From an uncultured Ruminococcus sp. (GTDB lineage: Bacteria; Bacillota; Clostridia; Oscillospirales; Acutalibacteraceae): a DNA stretch of 6,849 nucleotides. A model generated the notes under the pieces. The model had not been told where the DNA came from, did no database searches, and saw only the letters and a list, made by a program, of their open reading frames with translations. Below are positions 1 through 6,035 of this stretch, in pieces. Made by a program: the position numbers and the translations under genes. How positions within the stretch are numbered: the first letter of the stretch is position 1; each line of letters begins with the position of its first letter. Location: contig CADCON010000028.1 of assembly GCA_902803035.1 (NCBI GenBank), positions 1 to 6,849 of the forward strand. Reading direction: 5' to 3'.

Positions 1-446
1 GGCTCCCATTGGAAGGGCGTGAAGGGCTTTGGCACAAAGGTGGACGCGCTCGACGTGACATTCACCCCCTTGCCCTTGGGCTTGTCCGGATTGCGGTAAA
101 ATTCGTCCACCACCTTCTGCGAGAGCGCGCCGATGCCTTCCACGTCCTCCATCGTTTCGGTCGGCAGACCCAGCATGAAGTACAGCTTCACATTCGTCCA
201 GCCGCCCTTGAATGCCGTGCGGCAGGTTGCAAGCACCTCCTCCTCCGTGACGTTCTTGTTGATCGCGTCGCGCAGCCGCTGGGTTCCCGCTTCGGGCGCG
301 AAGGTCAGACCGCCGCGCCGCACCTTGCGGAGCTTCTCGGTCAGCTCGTCGCTGAAGCCGTCGATTCGCAGCGACGGCAGCGAAATGCTCACCTTGGATG
401 GCTCCGTCCAGTTGAGCATACTGTCCAGCAGCTCCGGCAGCTCCGT
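1..446 (-). pseudogene. Continuation of the TIGR03960-like radical SAM gene past an in-frame TAG, cut by window edge
   Basis: Reading on from the TAG at 447-449 in the same frame gives 148 uninterrupted codons to the window edge. They begin TELPELLDSMLNWTEPSKV and include SISLPSLRIDGFSDEL, GGLTFAPEAGTQRLRD and KLYFMLGLPTETMED, all typical of the second half of the radical SAM barrel. The last codons, FVPKPFTPFQWE, are the conserved family stretch after the barrel. Nothing here looks decayed, and no frameshift is needed. Homologues normally have a tyrosine after SSSD, so one C-to-G change (TAC to TAG) explains the break. This is best read as the same gene, either freshly inactivated or misread in sequencing. 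Translation of this part alone would need an internal start, and I see none that is convincing. Confidence 0.72.
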
Positions 447-1400
447 CTAGTCGCTGGAGCTGAGGGAGGAAAGCGATACCTCTTCGTAGCCCGTCGTGTC
501 GCACAGACTCCGGCTCTGGGAATCGGCTGTGCGGTAATCCTTCTCCCGGTTGGGGCGGTAGATGTAGCCCGCCTGACAGAAACGGCAGCCGCGGATGCAG
601 CCCCGGAAGATTTCCGTCACCGCCCGGTCGTGGACTATCTCTATGATCGGCACCACGAATTTTTCCGGGTAGTAGACCGCGCTCATGTCCTGAATGACCC
701 GCTTCTGAATGGTCGCCGGCGCGCCGTCCTTCGGGGTGAAGGCGGCTATGGTGCCGTCTTCATGGTAGCGCACGTCGTAGAGCGAGGGGATGTACAGCCC
801 CGGAATGTCCGCCGCCTCCCGCAGGAATTTCCTCCGGTCGAAATGCCCGCTCAGCTTGTGCCTTCTGTAGAGATCGAACATCTCGATGCTGACCTCTTCC
901 CCTTCGCCCAGCGACACAATGTCCGCGAGATCGGCGAGCGGTTCGGGATTGCAGACGCAGGGACCGCCGAGAACCACGATCGGATCGTCATTCGCCCGTT
1001 CCGCCGACAGAAAGGGAATGCCCGACAGATGCAGCATGGTGAAGATGTTCGAATAGCTCAGTTCGTATTGCAGCGTGAAGCCCACAAAGTCGAATTCCTT
1101 GAGGGAATCGCCGCTTTCCAGACCGTAGAGCGGTACCGAATGCGCCCGCATTTTTTCCTCCATGTCCGGCCACGGCGCGAATACCCTTTCGCACCACACG
1201 TCCGGAATGGCGTTGTACAGACCGTAGAGTATCTTCATGCCGAGATGGGACATACCGATTTCATACACGTCCGGGAAGCAGAAGGCAAAGCGGATGTTCA
1301 CCTCGTCCCGGTTCTTGACGACGCTGTTCGGCTCGCCGCCCACGTATCGCCCCGGCTTTTCCACGCTCAGCAGGAATTTTTCAATGTCGCTTCTGACCAA
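447..1400 (-). CDS. B12-binding radical SAM protein, TIGR03960-like (N-terminal part, ends at in-frame TAG)
   Basis: This is the N-terminal 317 residues of a cobalamin-binding-type radical SAM protein. The opening VEKPGRYVGGEPNSVVK, the region VLGGPCVCNPEPLADLADIV and the segment GYEEVSLSSLSSSD are characteristic of the TIGR03960 family. The radical SAM cluster motif is visible as RGCIRGCRFC, with the [4Fe-4S]-ligating cysteines in C-x3-C-x2-C spacing at about residues 268, 272 and 275. The B12-binding-like part precedes it (about 35-175). The family's exact substrate is not established; in Clostridia it often sits near DUF2344, ribonuclease G and rplU-rpmA genes. I prefer the TTG start at 1400 because GGAGG at 1408-1412 lies 7 nt upstream. 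An in-frame ATG at 1406 is only 1 nt from GGAGG, and a GTG at 1418 lies upstream of it. The frame stops at TAG 447-449, well short of the usual family length, but continues intact beyond it. It has its own promoter. Confidence 0.82.
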   Translation of the reverse strand: MVRSDIEKFLLSVEKPGRYVGGEPNSVVKNRDEVNIRFAFCFPDVYEIGMSHLGMKILYGLYNAIPDVWCERVFAPWPDMEEKMRAHSVPLYGLESGDSLKEFDFVGFTLQYELSYSNIFTMLHLSGIPFLSAERANDDPIVVLGGPCVCNPEPLADLADIVSLGEGEEVSIEMFDLYRRHKLSGHFDRRKFLREAADIPGLYIPSLYDVRYHEDGTIAAFTPKDGAPATIQKRVIQDMSAVYYPEKFVVPIIEIVHDRAVTEIFRGCIRGCRFCQAGYIYRPNREKDYRTADSQSRSLCDTTGYEEVSLSSLSSSD

Positions 1401-1407
1401 TTTCATT

Positions 1408-1412
1408 CCTCC
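1408..1412 (-). promoter_or_regulatory. Ribosome binding site deciding the radical SAM start
   Basis: GGAGG on the minus strand sits 7 nt before the TTG at 1400 but only 1 nt before the ATG at 1406. It lies downstream of the GTG at 1418 and cannot serve it. The spacing therefore favours the TTG start. Confidence 0.6.
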
Positions 1413-1452
1413 GCACACGCCGCATAATTCCGGCGCGTCATATTCTATCTAT

Positions 1453-1481
1453 ATCATACCAAATCATGCGGAATTTTGCAA
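1453..1481 (-). promoter_or_regulatory. SigmaA-type promoter for the radical SAM gene
   Basis: On the minus strand a -35 box TTGCAA (1476-1481) is followed by a 17-bp spacer and the -10 box TATGAT (1453-1458). TG one base upstream of the -10 makes it an extended -10. Transcription would begin near 1446, about 45 nt before the TTG start. The A8 tract of the neighbouring terminator lies immediately upstream of the -35. Confidence 0.65.
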
Positions 1482-1483
1482 GC

Positions 1484-1524
1484 AAAAAAAAGAGGATAAG
1501 CCGAATTGTCAGCTTATCCTCTTT
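1484..1524 (-). terminator. Rho-independent terminator closing the exported-protein cluster
   Basis: Arms AAAGAGGATAAGC (1489-1501) and GCTTATCCTCTTT (1512-1524) are perfect 13-bp inverted repeats around a 10-nt loop. Read on the minus strand the hairpin runs into eight T residues (A tract 1484-1491 on the plus strand). It lies 50 bases after the stop codon of gene E. On the plus strand only three T follow, so the terminator works in the minus direction. The stretch between it and gene E holds only a weak 4-bp hairpin. Confidence 0.9.
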
Positions 1525-1573
1525 GCTTGAATTGTTATTGACGCTTCGTCGCTTTGCCGTTTATCGGAATGGA

Positions 1574-2473
1574 TTATTCCTCTTCCTTACGCCTGCGCCT
1601 GCCGCCGCAGAACGTGACATAGAAGACCGCCAGCGCGCTGAGTCCGCAGGCAACCGCCGCGAAAATGTAACCATTCGGCTCTTCGCCTGTACCCGGAACC
1701 GGAGGCGGCGTGGTCGTAGTGGTCGTGGTGGGCGTGGTTGTGGTGGTCTGCGTGGGCGCCATCGTGATCTCAATGCTGAAATGCCAGTCGATCATGGCGA
1801 CGGTGTTCTCATAGCCGTGCGTCAGTCCCTGCTCCTCTTCGTAGGAGCCGGGACGCGCTACGCTCTCCAGACTGGTGGGAACCTTGAGCGTGAAGGTGTA
1901 TTTCGCGCTCGCGCCGGGATTCAGCTTACCGATATTCACAGGAGATGAGGGACCGTTGAGCTTGCCGCTGTAGACGACGGTGCCGTTCGGGTCTTTGATC
2001 TCAAGCTCCATATAATCGCTGACCAGCTTATCCGACGCTAGTTTCAGCTTCTCTGGCGAGTAGGCCAGACCAGGATGATTATTGTAAAATATCTCATAGG
2101 GCTTGTCGCCGTTCTCCATGGTTTCAGGCGTACTCTCCGCCCAGAAATGAATTCCGATCTGACAGTCCGGGCTGTTGTTTTTGAACGTAATGGTGCCGCT
2201 GTCGCTGCTGCCTGGAATGAGCTCCTTGCCGCCCGTTGCTGAGTAACCTACGTTGGGATTGAAAAAGTTCTCCGTCAACTCCGTAATGCCGGCCGTATAG
2301 CCTTCGCCGATCTTCTCTGAATCAACCGTGACAAAACCGTTCGCGTAGGTTTGCAGTCCCTCGATGGCGGCGGGGGCCTTGGTCACAGCCAGCACGCTGA
2401 AGGCTGCCGTGGCGGCGCACAGAATGCAAATCGCAATGGAACCGGCAATCGTTCTGATTTTAGTCCTTTTCAT
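1574..2473 (-). CDS. Exported TasA-type surface protein with VPGTG sortase signal (gene E, putative wall anchor)
   Basis: This is a 299-residue exported protein and the last gene of the cluster. A basic start (MKRTKIR) and a hydrophobic segment at about 9-30 form the signal peptide. The body (about 45-238) looks like a beta-rich TasA/camelysin-related domain. It includes IPGSSDSGTITFKNNSPDC and LNPGASAKYTFTLKV, and ends ENTVAMIDWHFSIEI, a pattern seen in wall-linked proteins of this kind. A Thr/Pro-rich stalk follows (241-258), then VPGTG (259-263), a hydrophobic span (about 268-289) and an RRRRKEEE tail. That arrangement is a sortase cell-wall sorting signal with Val in place of Leu. It starts with ATG after AAGGAGG, and the stop codon of gene D lies inside that ribosome site, 15 nt away. 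I infer that it tethers the products of the upstream genes to the wall, in the role TapA plays in Bacillus, although no TapA homology is evident. No sortase gene is in view. Confidence 0.82.
   Translation of the reverse strand: MKRTKIRTIAGSIAICILCAATAAFSVLAVTKAPAAIEGLQTYANGFVTVDSEKIGEGYTAGITELTENFFNPNVGYSATGGKELIPGSSDSGTITFKNNSPDCQIGIHFWAESTPETMENGDKPYEIFYNNHPGLAYSPEKLKLASDKLVSDYMELEIKDPNGTVVYSGKLNGPSSPVNIGKLNPGASAKYTFTLKVPTSLESVARPGSYEEEQGLTHGYENTVAMIDWHFSIEITMAPTQTTTTTPTTTTTTTPPPVPGTGEEPNGYIFAAVACGLSALAVFYVTFCGGRRRRKEEE
1700..1753 (-). repeat. Thr/Pro low-complexity stalk coding tract
   Basis: Eighteen codons of gene E, mostly ACC/ACT/ACA threonine with a few prolines and one glutamine, form a degenerate GTGGT-rich tract on the plus strand. 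Such stalks usually span the cell wall in front of a sortase motif and may be O-glycosylated. The tract is repetitive enough to vary in length by slippage. Confidence 0.7.
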
Positions 2474-2488
2474 ATTCTGCGCACCTCC

Positions 2489-3139
2489 TTAGTTGAACAG
2501 CAGACCGTTCCACTTGACAACATGGCCGTCACTGTCGGTTTCAAAGGTTTTGCCCGATCCGAAATCACCGGTGGTATAATCCGACTGCACGGCCTGCGCC
2601 TGCACATAGATGTGTCCGACCGACTTACTGCCGTAGGATTTGTTGTAATCTCCGATATGGAATTGATTGCTTTCAAAGAGTCCGGTCGTTTCCGCGTTCG
2701 GCTGAAGGATGTCGGTATAGTAGTAGTAGACGTAGCCATCGTCCAGGTCTTCCCCTTCAATCCATTTGGCGCTGGTCGTCCATGTGATATAAGCATCAAG
2801 GTTCGCCTGCGTCATTCCCTCCTGATACACCCAGTCCTTCCGCACCTGCAGTCTGACGTAGCAGGGGTATTTCCCGACGTTCTTGACCTTGACGGTCTTT
2901 TGCACATCGGTATTCGGAGCAAAGACGGGGGGGTTATCCTCGGTATAGGTCTGACCGTTGGCCGTCATATCACTATCGTAGTAATTGTCGATCAGCTCGA
3001 TTCTTACTTCCCCGATGGTGACCACGTTTGTCGTATAAGGATACTCAACCGTGGTGAGTGCCAGCGTTACACCCGCACTCACCAACGCAACAGCGACAAG
3101 CAGCGCGCAGAAGCCCAGTAAAAATTTTTTGTTTTTCAG
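2489..3139 (-). CDS. TasA/camelysin-like exported protein (gene D)
   Basis: This is a secreted protein of about 216 residues. The preferred start is an unusual CTG at 3139: GGAGG at 3148-3152 lies 8 nt upstream, and the resulting MKNKK matches the MK-plus-basic starts of genes B, C and E. The GTG at 3148 overlaps GGAGG itself, and the frame is closed by TAG just above it. A hydrophobic segment (about 6-28) is followed by TTVEYPYTTNVVTIGEVRIE, the position where TasA-type proteins begin their mature beta-sandwich. YPCYVRLQV, DGYVYYYYTDILQP, GLFES and IYVQAQAVQSD each have counterparts in gene A, so the two are paralogues. It lies 56 nt after gene C and 15 nt before gene E. It is probably a fibre or surface-layer subunit exported by Sec and processed by the SipW-like peptidase. 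The stop is TAA. Confidence 0.8.
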   Translation of the reverse strand: MKNKKFLLGFCALLVAVALVSAGVTLALTTVEYPYTTNVVTIGEVRIELIDNYYDSDMTANGQTYTEDNPPVFAPNTDVQKTVKVKNVGKYPCYVRLQVRKDWVYQEGMTQANLDAYITWTTSAKWIEGEDLDDGYVYYYYTDILQPNAETTGLFESNQFHIGDYNKSYGSKSVGHIYVQAQAVQSDYTTGDFGSGKTFETDSDGHVVKWNGLLFN

Positions 3140-3147
3140 AGCAATCA

Positions 3148-3152
3148 CCTCC
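3148..3152 (-). promoter_or_regulatory. Ribosome binding site pointing to a CTG start for gene D
   Basis: GGAGG (within GGAGGTGAT) sits 8 nt upstream of an in-frame CTG at 3137-3139. The only conventional start in frame, GTG at 3146-3148, overlaps the motif by one base and cannot use it. Confidence 0.5.
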
Positions 3153-3195
3153 GACTACTGTCATAAAGATTTGGTTTGGTTGGCTGGAAAATCAA

Positions 3196-4008
3196 TCAGG
3201 CAAGACCCTGAAGGCCGGTCTTGATGTTGTTGACGTCGTCCGTGGAAGCGGTGCTGAACGCATCTCCCGCCGCTGCGGCCTTGACGCCCCAGCCGACAAC
3301 GCGGATCTTGAAATCGCAGCTTTCAAAGTCCTGCGTATACTGATCGTTGGCGTTCAGATTGGCGCCGGCTGCCGCGATACCATCGGAAGTATTGGCGACC
3401 TTCTTGCTGTTGTCAACGGTTTCCGGAATGTGGATATAGGGGCTCATGGTGACGCTGGTGAAAAGCGGAGCGGTTGTGTCCGCGCCGTTGCTTGCGTAGG
3501 TAGCCGTCGCGTTGGTGCCGTCGGTCTTGGCAAGCGCAGTATTATAGGCAAAATACTTCGCCATATCGTTGCTGTCAACCTTCCAGTCATTGGTTTTGTC
3601 TGTCCAGTCGGTCGTGTTGAAGCCGGCTGTCGTATTGTACTTGACAGTCACGTAATCGTCGAACACATCGTAGGGAACCTGTACGTAGCTTCCGCTGTCA
3701 GCAGCCTTGATGAAGAAGGTCAGCTTTACGCCGGTGAAAATGGCGTCGTCAATACTGTCGTTCTGCACCATCGGATCCTTGGGGGTGGTGCCGCCGGGGC
3801 TGTAATAATGCGTGCTTTCCGCGTTGAAGCTGGGCTCGCGGATGGAACCCTGAATCTCGTTGGACTGTCCCTTGAAGACGTTGTCTCTCTCCGCTGTGCT
3901 GTCGGTGAGGTACGCAAGTGTCACGCTGACACTGACCGCGATCACAAGCACCATCGCAATTGCCATGTAAAGCGCCTTGCGCAAGCCTTTACTTGTCGTT
4001 TGTTTCAT
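3196..4008 (-). CDS. SipW-type signal peptide protein, TasA-like (gene C)
   Basis: This 270-residue exported protein carries the clearest SipW-type signal peptide here. It has a basic start (MKQTTSKGLRK), a hydrophobic segment at about 12-32, then LAYLTDSTAERDNVF (31-45), the kind of junction typical of substrates of SipW peptidases. The mature part has TPKDPMVQNDSIDDAIFTGVK at about 75-95, which matches PKNPQLKNNTD in gene B. It ends VVGWGVKAA...TGLQGLA, matching TGYAVQAD...ALRGFA in gene B. The start is ATG with AAGGAGG 9 nt upstream, and 60 nt separate it from gene B. It is probably a subunit of the same extracellular structure. The last codons hold a 7-bp inverted repeat (3201-3207 with 3217-3223) that could mark the mRNA. 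The mature region is rich in Thr, Asp and Ala and has no cysteine. The stop is TGA. Confidence 0.82.
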   Translation of the reverse strand: MKQTTSKGLRKALYMAIAMVLVIAVSVSVTLAYLTDSTAERDNVFKGQSNEIQGSIREPSFNAESTHYYSPGGTTPKDPMVQNDSIDDAIFTGVKLTFFIKAADSGSYVQVPYDVFDDYVTVKYNTTAGFNTTDWTDKTNDWKVDSNDMAKYFAYNTALAKTDGTNATATYASNGADTTAPLFTSVTMSPYIHIPETVDNSKKVANTSDGIAAAGANLNANDQYTQDFESCDFKIRVVGWGVKAAAAGDAFSTASTDDVNNIKTGLQGLA

Positions 4009-4068
4009 ATTAATTATCCTCCTTGAAATCAGTAGATGTTTATTCCTGCTTAACGATTTCTTCCGTCA

Positions 4069-5118
4069 TTAAGCAACGCTTGCGGCAAAGCCTCTAAGGG
4101 CTTCGGGGGCGTCGGCATAGGCAACATTGTCAGCCTGTACCGCGTAACCGGTCAACTGAATGTCGAACTGCGGCAGAGCAGTCACATAGATATACTTATT
4201 GGTAAGCTGGTTGTTGGAAGTAGCGGACGTCTTGGCAGTAATCTGCAGTTCATAGAGCTGAAGCGTGCCGGATCCGGTGGAGACATATTTGCGCGCCACG
4301 TTGTTGATATGGACCGCGTCAAACAGGGTCTTTGTCTCTCCGTCCACGGCCAGCTTCTTGTTATACATGAACAATGTGCCTTTGCTTCCGGTCGAGATAT
4401 CCTTCCATGTATCCGTGTCTTCGGTTGTTCCTGTTCTCTGGTGTTGTGACAGAGCGGTCAGCGCCTGACTGCCGGGCGCGTATTCGACTTTCGCAATGGC
4501 TGTCGCAAAGTCAGCGTAGCTGTCAAAGGTAATGGTGTCGCCGGCAAACGCCGTATTGGATGTGCCCGTATCGACCGCTGTCACGGCAATGGCATTCGCA
4601 GCGTCCGCGCCTGTGTGAGAGTCGCCGTCATTCTTGGCGTAAACGACGTCCGGGATAGTCATTTTGTACTTGACGCCCAACGCCACCCATTCGTCGGCGG
4701 TGACGTCGCTCGGCTTGATGATGCTGGAAAGGAAGTGGGTTGTATCGGTGTTATTCTTGAGCTGCGGGTTCTTGGGGATAACCTGATTGGCGGTGTAGCT
4801 TCTGGCGAGGTTGTAGCCGAGATCCTTGCCCTTCTCGATCTTTGTGCCGTCGGGAAGAGTGGGATCATGCTCTGTGGCCGTTTCGCCCGAAGGAACAGTA
4901 TCATCGGTTGCGGTTCTGGTTTCGCCCCAGGGAACATCGTCGAACGTAAGTTCCTGGAATTGGAGCGAGATGTCAGGATTGTTGGTGAATTCGTTATCCT
5001 TGGAGCCTTCGAGATCCTTCGACGTTGCAGCCGCCCATGTGATGGCTACTGTCGCTGCCGAAACGAGAGCCAGACTCAGCACGACAAGCAGTGCGTTTCT
5101 GATTTTCTTTAATTTCAT
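4069..5118 (-). CDS. Large SipW-type exported protein, TasA-like (gene B)
   Basis: At 349 residues this is the largest of the five exported proteins. A basic start (MKLKKIR) and a hydrophobic segment (about 8-28) lead to ITWAAATSKDLEGSKDNEF. DNEF is the part shared with gene C (DNVF) and gene A (QNEF), which suggests SipW-type processing. The mature chain is rich in Thr, Asp and Ala and has no cysteine. PKNPQLKNNTDTTHF and the end FDIQLTGYAVQADNVAYADA pair it with gene C. The insert between them, about 100 residues larger than in C, has no feature I recognise. The start is ATG with AGGAGG 8 nt upstream. A 107-nt gap with a hairpin separates it from gene A, the longest spacing in the cluster, so its expression may be set separately. 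A major structural subunit is a plausible role but is not shown by the sequence. The stop is TAA. Confidence 0.78.
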   Translation of the reverse strand: MKLKKIRNALLVVLSLALVSAATVAITWAAATSKDLEGSKDNEFTNNPDISLQFQELTFDDVPWGETRTATDDTVPSGETATEHDPTLPDGTKIEKGKDLGYNLARSYTANQVIPKNPQLKNNTDTTHFLSSIIKPSDVTADEWVALGVKYKMTIPDVVYAKNDGDSHTGADAANAIAVTAVDTGTSNTAFAGDTITFDSYADFATAIAKVEYAPGSQALTALSQHQRTGTTEDTDTWKDISTGSKGTLFMYNKKLAVDGETKTLFDAVHINNVARKYVSTGSGTLQLYELQITAKTSATSNNQLTNKYIYVTALPQFDIQLTGYAVQADNVAYADAPEALRGFAASVA

Positions 5119-5133
5119 TGAAAAATCCTCCTA

Positions 5134-5199
5134 AAAGTGTTTTTTTCTATTCAAGCGGCTTTTCTCTTTGCCGCTTAAATTGCTGAAAGTGTTTTTTCT
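5134..5199 (-). repeat. Intergenic hairpin between genes A and B flanked by a direct repeat
   Basis: AAGCGGC (5153-5159) and GCCGCTT (5170-5176) form a 7-bp stem with a 10-nt loop. Near copies of AAAGTG plus a T6-7 run and CT lie on either side (5134-5148 and 5186-5199). In the minus direction no T run follows the stem, so it is not a normal terminator. It could be an mRNA processing or stability element ahead of gene B. Confidence 0.45.
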
Positions 5200-5225
5200 T
5201 CTGTAAAGAACCGGCTGATGTGAAC

Positions 5226-6035
5226 TCAGCTCCATGAGCAGTTGACCGAAATCTGCTGTTCTTTCTGGTCATCGGTGATAGTTTGCAGCGTCGGCGTTAC
5301 GTTCCACGCGGTGGTTACTTCACCAAGATATTCCGGCGAATAATAATCCGCTGCCTTCCATTTCACGGTATCGGTCGAAACCGCCTGTATGGCGTCCGCC
5401 AGAATATCGATGTGAACGGTGGAATTTTTCGGAAGCTTTGCCGCGTTGAAAATCTTGACCTTGTTCGCTTCGCCACCGCTCTTGAACAGCGACGCACTGG
5501 ATTCGCCCGGCAACAGAATGCGGTTGAGATAAGCGTATCCGTCGCTCCGGACTGTCCATTCGTCAGAAGAACTACCGGGAGTGATGTTCCTGAAATCATT
5601 CCAGTCCGCATACACATCCGGGTAAAGAAGGGAGATATTATAACCGTCTTTGTCGTAAATGGTGGTAATCACCTTGATACGGACGTAAACCGGCTTTTTG
5701 TCCGCGCCTGACTCATTCTTGATTGCCGCTTCTTTGGTGACATAGCCGTTATGATCATTGTTAACGTATGCTTCATCAGTTACGTTAAAGCTCACCGTAT
5801 AATCGCCGCCCGGCTCCGAAATCTCGATGTTGGTGTAGGTCATCGTGGCAAATTCATTCTGCCGTTCGAGTGTAAAATCCGTGAGCAACGCTCGGACAAC
5901 CAACACTGACGCTATCGAAACGACGATGATTCCCATCACCGCGCAGACCGCAACGGTGACATCATGCCTGTTCCATCTTTTCCTCAACCGATTATTCCTC
6001 TCTCTATCGGGTACTCTATTGGGCATTTTGCTCAT
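5226..6035 (-). CDS. TasA/camelysin-like membrane-exported protein (gene A)
   Basis: This 269-residue protein has a long basic cytoplasmic start (RERNNRLRKRWNRHD, about 11-25), one hydrophobic segment (about 26-50), then LLTDFTLERQNEF (50-62). That junction is nearly the same as LTDSTAERDNVF in gene C, which marks it as a SipW-type substrate. The outer part has VYVRIKV, DGYAYLNRILLPGES, SLFKSGG and IDILADAIQAV, all with counterparts in gene D, and fits a TasA-like beta-sandwich. I chose the ATG at 6035 because AGAAGGTG (6042-6049) precedes it. The frame is open up to an ATG at 6152, but that adds 39 residues lying wholly inside the peptidase gene. It overlaps the peptidase stop by 20 bp, so the two genes are probably translationally coupled. 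The extended basic start is unlike the other four exported proteins and could mean that it stays membrane-attached. The stop is TGA. Confidence 0.8.
   Translation of the reverse strand: MSKMPNRVPDRERNNRLRKRWNRHDVTVAVCAVMGIIVVSIASVLVVRALLTDFTLERQNEFATMTYTNIEISEPGGDYTVSFNVTDEAYVNNDHNGYVTKEAAIKNESGADKKPVYVRIKVITTIYDKDGYNISLLYPDVYADWNDFRNITPGSSSDEWTVRSDGYAYLNRILLPGESSASLFKSGGEANKVKIFNAAKLPKNSTVHIDILADAIQAVSTDTVKWKAADYYSPEYLGEVTTAWNVTPTLQTITDDQKEQQISVNCSWS

Noticed and set aside
447..449. TAG read as pyrrolysine or another amino acid
   Set aside because: No pyl genes are in view, and the peptidase gene uses TAG as its apparent stop. Reading that TAG through would add only a short unconserved tail. 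A mutation or sequence error is simpler, although the window alone cannot exclude recoding.
490..535. Possible compensated frameshift in the radical SAM gene between REK and TGY
   Set aside because: The local sequence (DYRTADSQSRSLCD) is a little unusual for the family, but the length between the conserved blocks fits and the other two frames do not read better.
9..1427. A long plus-strand open frame of 472 codons opposite the radical SAM gene
   Set aside because: Its product is rich in Arg, His and Val with no recognisable domain. The minus strand shows clear family motifs throughout, so this is a codon-bias shadow.
2351..3121. Plus-strand open frames opposite genes C, D and E
   Set aside because: They lack ribosome sites and recognisable domains, and they mirror genes with clear signal peptides and paralogy.
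3201..3223. Inverted repeat CAAGACC/GGTCTTG as a terminator after gene C
   Set aside because: It lies inside the last codons of gene C, the stem is only 7 bp, and only TTGATTTT follows, so it is too weak to call.
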